Below, one piece after another: positions 31,627 through 37,431 of a DNA stretch of 37,431 bases; position 1 is the stretch's first letter; every line of letters starts with the position of its first letter. The stretch is from a virus, in the IMG/VR virus record IMGVR_UViG_3300025120_000190, positions 1 to 37,431 of that record; one strand, written 5' to 3'. The notes under the pieces were generated by a model. The model made no database searches. It worked only from the letters and a program-made list of their open reading frames with translations, and was not told where the DNA came from. A program made the position numbers and the translations under genes.

Positions 31627-32752
31627 AACGTGGTAATCTACAACTCCAATATCCAGCTTTTGTTCTATCTTTTTTAGACGAACATTTATGACGAGCAGCA
31701 AACGCCGCACGTGCTTTTGAGTCATTTATTTTAGCTCTTAAACCACCAGATCCAAATCTGACAGTTTTAATTTTTTTAGTTTTAGGATCCTTAACGTATA
31801 CTTTATATGCTTTACCACCTGATGATGAACGCATTGGTTTTCCTATTGGTCTATTGTCTTTTTTCTTAGCTTTTTTCTTTTTAGCTTCGTTTAATGATTC
31901 ACTTATGTCAAAATGGCTACTAAGATTATTTTTAAATATATCAAAATCACTTCTATCAAAGGCTAATATTTGACCATTATTTAAATTTCTATAAACACCT
32001 TTTCCACCTTGTTCTTGGCCTGTATATCTCCACATTCCACTTGAGATAGAGGTATCTTGGTATTTTATGTTTTTATTTAAATCAAAATTTGGATATTTAG
32101 AATCTGATTCGTTTAATTGACTTCTTAAAAGTGATTTCCAATTAACCATTATTTGAGCCACTCCTTTTATAAACTCCGGATTTTTTAAATCACCCTTAAA
32201 TTTACCAAATAATGCTCTTAATTCTTCTTTAAATTCAGATACTGATCCTGTTGGTTCGAATGGAATAGAATCTGGATCCTCTGGGTTTCTATTAAAACCA
32301 CTATAACGGGTGACTTCATTCATAGACATATTGTCCATTTCATCACGAACCCATTCTTTTTCATTATCACCTAATTGATCATAATCCATTCCGAATTCCA
32401 TATTTGCTAATTCATCTTCAAGATCCATGTGTTCATTTAATTCAATAGGAAAATCTAATGGTACTTTTTTACCTTCAAACATTCCAAAATGACCTAAATT
32501 AGTTTCTGTAAGTAAAGCTTTATCATCTTCATTGGTAAATTCTAAAATACCTCTACTATATAATGATCTTGCTTCTGCAAATAAATCAAAGTAAGCACGT
32601 GAGCCAGCACGATATAAATGCTCAGTAAGCGGTTTATTAGTGTCTATATGGTGTTTTAAACCTTCGGACAATATAGCCTTCGGAGCTTTGCTCTCATTAA
32701 GTACTAACGCAGTACTTTTAGTTTCACACGTATCACATCCACATTTACACAT
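31580..32752 (-). CDS. Candidate internal protein with DUF5872-like C-terminus
   Basis: A 390-residue protein. The N-terminus is MCKCGCDTCETK, four cysteines in eight residues, then LVLNE|SKAPKAILSE|G (about 16-30), two gp21-type sites. The middle is acidic and helical. The last 100 residues switch to strongly basic: KKKKAKKKDNRPIGKPMRSS, then KAYKVYVKDPKTKKIKTVRF, RAAFAARHKC, GYWSCRLPRYAKLLGL and a terminal FSGFW. This basic tail matches the DUF5872 pattern of T4-like marine phages (YKVYVK..KTK.IK.V.FG ... GYWSCRLPRY), with conserved Cys and His. A DNA-binding packaged protein is plausible. It shares a one-base gap with the 373-residue gene and overlaps the small cupin by 47 bases. Confidence 0.75.
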   Translation of the reverse strand: MCKCGCDTCETKSTALVLNESKAPKAILSEGLKHHIDTNKPLTEHLYRAGSRAYFDLFAEARSLYSRGILEFTNEDDKALLTETNLGHFGMFEGKKVPLDFPIELNEHMDLEDELANMEFGMDYDQLGDNEKEWVRDEMDNMSMNEVTRYSGFNRNPEDPDSIPFEPTGSVSEFKEELRALFGKFKGDLKNPEFIKGVAQIMVNWKSLLRSQLNESDSKYPNFDLNKNIKYQDTSISSGMWRYTGQEQGGKGVYRNLNNGQILAFDRSDFDIFKNNLSSHFDISESLNEAKKKKAKKKDNRPIGKPMRSSSGGKAYKVYVKDPKTKKIKTVRFGSGGLRAKINDSKARAAFAARHKCSSKKDRTKAGYWSCRLPRYAKLLGLKSSFSGFW

Positions 32753-32753
32753 A

Positions 32754-33875
32754 TTATTTCATTATTTCGTTGTATGATAATTCTACTTTATCACCTGTTA
32801 AACTGCCATTTCTATATAATAAATTTTCAGGTTGAACTGTTGCTCTTAATCCTCCTGTAGCTTTACGAGTAGAATCATGTCTAATATTTAAAACAGGTTC
32901 GGCATTAAATTCCTCAACATCTCTCATATCTTCTATAATTTTAGAAACTTCTACTTTAATTGTATCTCCTTCTAAACTAAAATCTTTAGGGGAATATGTT
33001 CTATAAATTACAACAGCATCGTCAGATCCAAATATTATAGACTCTTCATCTTTGGATGGTAAATCTGTAACAATAACACCTGTTACTTTTCTATCAGTAC
33101 CTTCATTATACATAATATTGATACCATCTTTTACATTACCTAATTTATCTTTAAAAGGTTTAAAAGTTAATTCAGGAGCAAAGTCTCCTCTTTTTATTTT
33201 TTCTGATAATTTGGCAACTACATCTTTATATCTTGTATCTGAGCTTTCCCAAAAACCAGCATTATCTTTTTTAATTGAAATAGGATAATCTTTATCACCT
33301 TTTAAAACAACATCTGCTTTTTTACCACCAGCTACATCATATCCTACATCAAAAACTTCTTTAATTCCTTTAGTAGCATAATTTTTATTTGAACCTACAA
33401 ATACTACATTTTTAGGACCATCTTCAAGATATTTTCTTAATTCATTAGATAATATATCTTCATTTTCAGTACCAGCTGATGCTCTACCTTGAGCATTTGA
33501 GGGTTTTAATAAAAATACTGCACCTTTATATAATACAGCCCCCATTGAAGAACCTTTAGAATTTGGATCAAATGTAAAATCTTCTAAAGCATCCATTTTT
33601 TGAGCATAATCAAAACGTTCTGATCTTGGAACTAATACTTTATATCTAGTACCTGATACTTTTTTAAAATCCTCATCTTTAAATTCAAATTTATCTTTAA
33701 GAACTTCTATACCTTCTTCAGCATCTGTAACTTCATTAATTATAGTAAATTTTTTACCTATTAATTTAGATATTTCTGATTCTAGTAACAAAACATCCTG
33801 ATCATTATTCATGTCAGGATATCCTTTAGGAAACTTATATGCAATCCTATTTAAATATTTTGTAATTACATCCAT
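32754..33875 (-). CDS. Putative PD-(D/E)XK nuclease-like protein
   Basis: A 373-residue protein. Residues 130-205 carry a pattern seen in restriction-endonuclease-like phage proteins: GRASAGTENED (130-140, acidic helix), KKADVVLKGDKDYPISIKKD (185-204), then AGFWESSDTRY. The ADVV strand followed by (I/S)xK resembles the PD-(D/E)XK core (Asp188 and Lys202), with Ser200 where Glu is usual, so activity is uncertain. The N-terminal MDVITKYLNRIAYKF is amphipathic; the LLLESE stretch at 29-34 may be a cleavage site. The C-terminal half is beta-rich. It could be a DNA-cutting or DNA-binding protein carried in the head. It shares a TAATG overlap with the 151-residue gene. Confidence 0.65.
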   Translation of the reverse strand: MDVITKYLNRIAYKFPKGYPDMNNDQDVLLLESEISKLIGKKFTIINEVTDAEEGIEVLKDKFEFKDEDFKKVSGTRYKVLVPRSERFDYAQKMDALEDFTFDPNSKGSSMGAVLYKGAVFLLKPSNAQGRASAGTENEDILSNELRKYLEDGPKNVVFVGSNKNYATKGIKEVFDVGYDVAGGKKADVVLKGDKDYPISIKKDNAGFWESSDTRYKDVVAKLSEKIKRGDFAPELTFKPFKDKLGNVKDGINIMYNEGTDRKVTGVIVTDLPSKDEESIIFGSDDAVVIYRTYSPKDFSLEGDTIKVEVSKIIEDMRDVEEFNAEPVLNIRHDSTRKATGGLRATVQPENLLYRNGSLTGDKVELSYNEIMK

Positions 33876-34330
33876 TATATATCTATGTCTGTTGTGTCAT
33901 CAATATCAACATCTACTTCTTCACCCCCACTATCAGATGAACCCCCATCAGCAGATTCTGCTGTTTCAGGAGCACCATATCGTAAAATACGAGCAATAGC
34001 ATCAATAGCTCTTTCTTCTTCTGGTAAATTAAGTAAGTAATATTTTTTACCTTCAACTTGAGCTATCCAACTTGTTCTTGTAAATATTAGATAAAAATTA
34101 AAGTCGTTTTTTAAATTAATTCTAAATGTAGTAGGTTTTGGAGCAACCCAATCAATTGATGCTATAAAATTATCAAATTCATGAGTTAATAAATCAACTA
34201 TTACTTTTTTTAGTTCTGGGAATTTGGCAAACTCATCATACTCAACAGCAGCTGCTTCAGCTTGTTTTCTGTTACCAACGAGAGTTGGAACAAGTAATCT
34301 AACTTTTTCCCTTAATTCTGCCGCTGTCAT
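33875..34330 (-). CDS. Hypothetical protein with acidic C-terminal tail
   Basis: A 151-residue protein beginning MTAAELREKVRLLVPTLVGN. Residues 40-105 contain alternating beta strands (TTFRINLKNDFNFYLIFTRT, then KKYYLLNLPEEERAIDAIAR). The last 30 residues are Asp/Ser/Gly/Val-rich (GEEVDVDIDDTTDIDI), similar in bias to other proteins of this block. I do not recognise a family. It lies 1 base from the 618-residue gene and shares a TAATG overlap with the nuclease-like gene. Confidence 0.7.
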   Translation of the reverse strand: MTAAELREKVRLLVPTLVGNRKQAEAAAVEYDEFAKFPELKKVIVDLLTHEFDNFIASIDWVAPKPTTFRINLKNDFNFYLIFTRTSWIAQVEGKKYYLLNLPEEERAIDAIARILRYGAPETAESADGGSSDSGGEEVDVDIDDTTDIDI

Positions 34331-34331
34331 A

Positions 34332-36188
34332 TTATTTTTGTTTTGCTGTTGGACCTTTTCCTCCGCCTTTTGCTTTATAAGATGCTACTGCACCCGCAAT
34401 AGCTTTTGCTGCTTTTTCTGATTTACCTGATTTTTTAATTTTATTTACTAATGTATCATATGATTCATCTACTTTACCATCTTGATCTTCATCTTTAGCA
34501 TCTATTTTTTTATCCCAAAATCCTTTAGGTAAACCTTCAGCTATACTTTCACTAAATGATTTCATCCATCTAGTTAATATTTCTCTAGCTTCTCTTTTTT
34601 CTAAATCAAATGCAGACTGTAAATAAGGAGCAGCACCAAACATATTGGTTTTACCTGAATCTCTTAAATCATTTAAAAATTTAAAATATAAATCATCTGA
34701 CATATGTTCTTCTAATGAAGTAGATTCATTTACTTTAGCATCTGGGTAATATTCTGCAGGTCCTATTCTTAATTTACTTTTATCAGTAACACCTGTATCA
34801 AACCAAGATCTAATAGCATCATCAACATTTCCACCACCTAAGAAAAAGCTTAATAAACCTTCTAAACCTTTAGAACCTTCTGCTATAAAAGCATCAAATT
34901 CTTCTTCACTATCCCACTCAAATTTATCATCTGATGTAAATTGATATGTTGGTTTATTTTGTAAATTAGACATTGCAAATGCAGTTCCACTACCACTATG
35001 ACCTCCAAAATGTGATTCTTTAAGAGATACAACATCCTTAGATGGTGTTTCTTTATATTTAAAATAAATAGCATATCTTTTTTTATTACCATTATAATCT
35101 TCTAAATATATTTCTTTTTTAGCAAATGCTTTTCCGTTGTAGGCACGGCGCCATTTATTCATATTCATAGCTTCTGTTATGTTTTCTTCAGTTAAATCAT
35201 CTACAGATGTAATGTAATCTTCAACGGTCTCGTCAATATCAACACCATCTATGGCTTCTACACTGTCATTGTTTATAACGCGTGTATTTGCGTCAACTAC
35301 GGCATCAATTTGTGGTTCGTTAAGTTCAAAATCAAGGTATTCTTGAGCACCAACTACAGCCTCTTTTGCCTTGAATATTTTACTTTGCCACCATGAAGGT
35401 AAATCTACTTCACCCATACCATCAAATTGATCTAAGGTTTTATATAATTGCATAGATGCTTTACCAATTTGATATAAATCACCTTTAATCATACTAGGTT
35501 CATTATCTTCATGACCTAAGTCTAAATCTTCATTTAATCTATCAACAATATCTTTAAAGGCAGCATCCTTATCACCTTTATATAATTGTTTAACAATTCT
35601 TTTACCTAATATCTCTAACTCACCATTATTTAATGAGTGAGGTCTATTAAAACCTTCTAAATATCCTGATCCAATTATAACTAAATCTTCATCTGGGTTG
35701 TCTAAATCTTCTTCTTCGTACCCAAAATCCTCTTCATCATTTGCTTTAACTCTTGGGGGTAAAGGTTTTAATTCTAACTCTTCTTCTAAACCTAATACAG
35801 ATTCTTCTTCTGTATGATCCGGAGCTGCTGTAGTAACATCTAATTCTGCATCTATTGGATCACCATGAGCACCACTTTCTAAATCTTCCTCTTTGATATT
35901 TTTTTCAATAGCTGCTCCTCTGGTTTTTTCATAATCAGATAGCTTACCATCTTTATTCAAATCTGCTTTTTTAGGATTTTTTAATGCATCTTTAATTAAT
36001 TCTGTTATTTTAGGATCTCTCATTTCTTTGGTTTGTTTTTTAGCCATATTAGTAGCACGTCCGTACATAACAGCTTCTGCATCCTTACCATACTTTTTTA
36101 CTAGATCTCTTTTATTATCTTTCATATTCATGATAATATCTTCTCTTTTATTGAGTTCAGCCTTAGTAAGTTTGCGTTCGTTGATCAT
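34332..36188 (-). CDS. Large acidic protein with EF-hand-like motifs, probably head-internal
   Basis: A 618-residue protein. The N-terminus RKLTKAELNKREDIIMNMKD followed by a KKYGKDAEAVMYGRATNMAK stretch is one I associate with uncharacterised marine T4-like phage proteins. Residues 76-87 (DLNKDGKLSDYE) are a canonical EF-hand calcium loop, and DEDQDGKVDESY near 564-575 is a second, imperfect one (Tyr at position 12). A long acidic segment (about 105-190) includes EESVLGLEEELELKPLPPRV. The C-terminus ends SGKSEKAAKAIAGAVASYKA then a GPTAKQK basic tail, again recurring in phage proteins. Possibly a core or capsid-packaged protein that binds calcium. No catalytic site is seen. Confidence 0.75.
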   Translation of the reverse strand: MINERKLTKAELNKREDIIMNMKDNKRDLVKKYGKDAEAVMYGRATNMAKKQTKEMRDPKITELIKDALKNPKKADLNKDGKLSDYEKTRGAAIEKNIKEEDLESGAHGDPIDAELDVTTAAPDHTEEESVLGLEEELELKPLPPRVKANDEEDFGYEEEDLDNPDEDLVIIGSGYLEGFNRPHSLNNGELEILGKRIVKQLYKGDKDAAFKDIVDRLNEDLDLGHEDNEPSMIKGDLYQIGKASMQLYKTLDQFDGMGEVDLPSWWQSKIFKAKEAVVGAQEYLDFELNEPQIDAVVDANTRVINNDSVEAIDGVDIDETVEDYITSVDDLTEENITEAMNMNKWRRAYNGKAFAKKEIYLEDYNGNKKRYAIYFKYKETPSKDVVSLKESHFGGHSGSGTAFAMSNLQNKPTYQFTSDDKFEWDSEEEFDAFIAEGSKGLEGLLSFFLGGGNVDDAIRSWFDTGVTDKSKLRIGPAEYYPDAKVNESTSLEEHMSDDLYFKFLNDLRDSGKTNMFGAAPYLQSAFDLEKREAREILTRWMKSFSESIAEGLPKGFWDKKIDAKDEDQDGKVDESYDTLVNKIKKSGKSEKAAKAIAGAVASYKAKGGGKGPTAKQK

Positions 36189-36191
36189 ATC

Positions 36192-36362
36192 TTATTTTTT
36201 ATCCTCAGCTACAGATGCTTTTCTATACTCTGAAATTAATTTTTTAATTCCACCTAATGCTTTTCTAGCACGACCATGAGCCGCTTTAGATTTACCACTA
36301 TGCTCGATTGAAAATGTTTCATAAAGTGCATCTAACTGTTCTTTTAATTTTAATGTATCCAT
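36192..36362 (-). CDS. Small basic protein (56 residues)
   Basis: An ATG at 36362 to TAA at 36192. The protein MDTLKLKEQLDALYETFSIE continues HSGKSKAAHGRARKALGGIK and KLISEYRKAS, with an excess of Lys, Arg and His. It is histone-like in composition: two amphipathic helices joined by a basic HSGKSKAAHGRARKA segment, which could bind DNA. Three bases separate its stop from the 618-residue gene. Its leader is A/T-rich. Confidence 0.7.
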   Translation of the reverse strand: MDTLKLKEQLDALYETFSIEHSGKSKAAHGRARKALGGIKKLISEYRKASVAEDKK

Positions 36363-36390
36363 TTTTATAAATTTTATTTATTAATAACTA

Positions 36391-37035
36391 TTATTTAATT
36401 AATCCAGCTAATTTTCTGAATCTATTTACTTCTTCGTTAATTACTTCTTCTTTAATTTCTTCATTTGTTGAAGCCACAACGTGTGCTCTAGTATAATAAG
36501 TAATTGTATTTCCAATTTGATCCATTAACTTTTCATCTCCCATAGCAGATGCTTTTTCTTGTGCCTTAGTTAAAAGACCTAATACAGCTGCTGTATCACT
36601 ACTTTCTCCTGCTAATTCTGAATCTACTTCAATTTCTGATTTGTCAGATTCATCATCAATATTTACTTCATCTTCAATATCAACATTAATGTCTTCATTA
36701 TCTTCAACATCTACTTCTTCTGCTTCTCTCATTGTATCATCTTCTTCATACTTACCACGCATGCCTTCATCCATATCATCATCTCCACCTCTCATGGCTT
36801 CATCAACGTCATCCTTTTTCATTTCTTCAGAAACGTCTTTAGGTTCGTCTTTTTTTAATTTAGCTAATTTAGCTTCATTATCTTTAATGTCTTTTTCAAG
36901 GTCTTTAATATGGTCTCTATCATCACGGATAGCACCTTCCATACGTTTTTGTTCTTCCTTGTTTCCTTTTTTAGAATCTTCAGCCTCTGATAAGAAGTTA
37001 GCTTTGATTATTTCTTTTAATTCTGATTTTTTCAT
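36391..37035 (-). CDS. Scaffold-like acidic protein (candidate second core protein)
   Basis: A 214-residue, very acidic protein. The N-terminus MKKSELKEIIKANFLSE|AED has a gp21-type site at 15-17 and parallels MKRSEFKKAIKEEILDILEE of the 157-residue protein. Residues 30-65 form a coiled coil, then come short repeats (MRGGDDDMDEGMRGKYEEDD) and an Asp/Glu/Val stretch (VEDNEDINVDIEDEVNIDDE) like that in gp22. The C-terminus NRFRKLAGLIK mirrors the MRFQKLAGIING end of gp22. This suggests a gp22 paralogue or a core partner that docks at the same site. A TATAAATA late-promoter-like sequence lies 26 bases upstream of the ATG (37062-37069). Confidence 0.78.
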   Translation of the reverse strand: MKKSELKEIIKANFLSEAEDSKKGNKEEQKRMEGAIRDDRDHIKDLEKDIKDNEAKLAKLKKDEPKDVSEEMKKDDVDEAMRGGDDDMDEGMRGKYEEDDTMREAEEVDVEDNEDINVDIEDEVNIDDESDKSEIEVDSELAGESSDTAAVLGLLTKAQEKASAMGDEKLMDQIGNTITYYTRAHVVASTNEEIKEEVINEEVNRFRKLAGLIK

Positions 37036-37061
37036 TTTATTGAATTTATTTTAGTTGGGTT

Positions 37062-37074
37062 TATTTATAAATAT
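37062..37074 (-). promoter_or_regulatory. Late-promoter-like TATAAATA with ATATTTATA motif
   Basis: Minus strand reads ATATTTATAAATA. TATAAATA (37062-37069) is the T4 late -10 consensus, correctly oriented and 26 bases from the ATG at 37035, so initiation would leave a short leader. The overlapping ATATTTATA (37066-37074) is the motif shared with six other sites. Confidence 0.55.
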
Positions 37075-37119
37075 ATGAAATTTCTTCTAACTGCGCAGAA
37101 TGGCGTTTTTATGGTGTTT

Positions 37120-37431
37120 TTAGGATACAGCATCTTGTACTACTCCTTTTAATATTTGAGCTACTTCTGTGCCTTTAACTAAAGATTTTAAACCATACAA
37201 TCCACCTTTAAGATATCCTGCTTTTTTTATATATCCTACAGCATTATCTCCTGCTTGACCTGCCATAAGAAGAATTACAATAGCATATAAGATATCAGAA
37301 ATTATTTTTTTACTTTTTTCATTTTTAGTAAATATTCCTACTACTCTTCTTATAGGTGCTTTAAATGCTTCTTCATTTTTATGAGTAAAATTATATATTT
37401 TTTTAGCAGCTTCTTTTCCTTTACCCCATTC
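37120..37431 (-). CDS. Hypothetical membrane-associated protein (5' end beyond window)
   Basis: The last 103 codons of a gene that enters from the right edge; the frame is open to 37431 and stops with TAA at 37120. The visible part begins EWGKGKEAAKKIYNFTHKNE, continues with a hydrophobic ISDILYAIVILLMAGQAG that could be a membrane helix, then GYIKKAGYLKGGLYGLKSLV and a KGTEVAQILKG end. It is basic (Lys-rich) and helical. I associate this kind of C-terminal sequence with uncharacterised marine T4-like phage proteins; no function is assigned. Gap to the next gene is 84 bases. Confidence 0.65.
   Translation of the reverse strand, partial: EWGKGKEAAKKIYNFTHKNEEAFKAPIRRVVGIFTKNEKSKKIISDILYAIVILLMAGQAGDNAVGYIKKAGYLKGGLYGLKSLVKGTEVAQILKGVVQDAVS

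Noticed and set aside
31627-31725. N-terminal extension of the small cupin-like gene
   Set aside because: It overlaps the well-supported DUF5872-like C-terminus and has a Lys/Arg/Val composition typical of an off-frame reading.
36641-37054. Plus-strand Ser-rich frame opposite the 214-residue protein
   Set aside because: The same antisense effect of acidic codons.

Overview
This window looks like the morphogenesis region of a T4-like tailed bacteriophage (a contractile-tailed myovirus), AT-rich and probably aquatic or marine in origin. Every convincing gene reads on the minus strand, so the biological order runs from high to low coordinates. Hallmarks recognised from their proteins are the large terminase (gp17), portal (gp20), prohead protease (gp21), acidic scaffold (gp22), major capsid protein (gp23) and neck/tail-completion proteins like gp13, gp14 and gp15. 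No host gene, integrase, tRNA or insertion sequence was seen. The host cannot be named. Weak or absent Shine-Dalgarno sequences before many genes would suit a Bacteroidetes-like host, but this is only suggestive.

Layout in transcription order. (1) 37431-29755: about a dozen small, mostly acidic or lysine-rich proteins. Several start with a short lysine-rich amphipathic peptide followed by an (L/I)xE site, the signature of T4 internal or core proteins that are targeted to the prohead and cut by gp21. The group includes a nuclease-like protein and an EF-hand-bearing protein, and ends at a strong terminator (29661-29694). (2) 29627-27087: a metabolic island with a FAD-dependent oxidoreductase, a small DGPA-like protein, a cupin and a P-loop kinase-like NTPase. 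(3) 27062-15543: the head module, with a core-like protein, a membrane-anchored protein, gp17, gp20, three uncharacterised head-associated proteins, gp21, gp22 and gp23. Terminators follow gp21 and gp23. The sheath and tube genes that lie between 17 and 20 in T4 are absent here. (4) 15426-13069: an unusual cassette of a dimethylargininase/amidinotransferase-family pentein, a phosphatidylserine decarboxylase and PhoH. (5) 13017-9772: a small structural protein, then gp13-, gp14- and gp15-like proteins. (6) 9726 to the left edge: a fibre-like structural protein, then a giant fibre gene that runs off the window.

The giant fibre gene (more than 2,794 codons, all open) is the most striking object. 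It has seven long Gly-X-Y collagen-like tracts made almost only of Gly, Ser, Thr, Asn, Asp, Ala and Val, with essentially no proline, separated by six non-collagenous blocks. The blocks fall into two recurring module families. The nine-base periodicity leaves all six frames open over long distances, producing many spurious reading frames on both strands.

A second signal is a recurring minus-strand ATATTTATA motif, found just upstream of seven gene starts and only once inside a gene among the sites I noticed. It is a candidate phage-specific promoter or leader element. No gene-free stretch exceeds about 180 bases.
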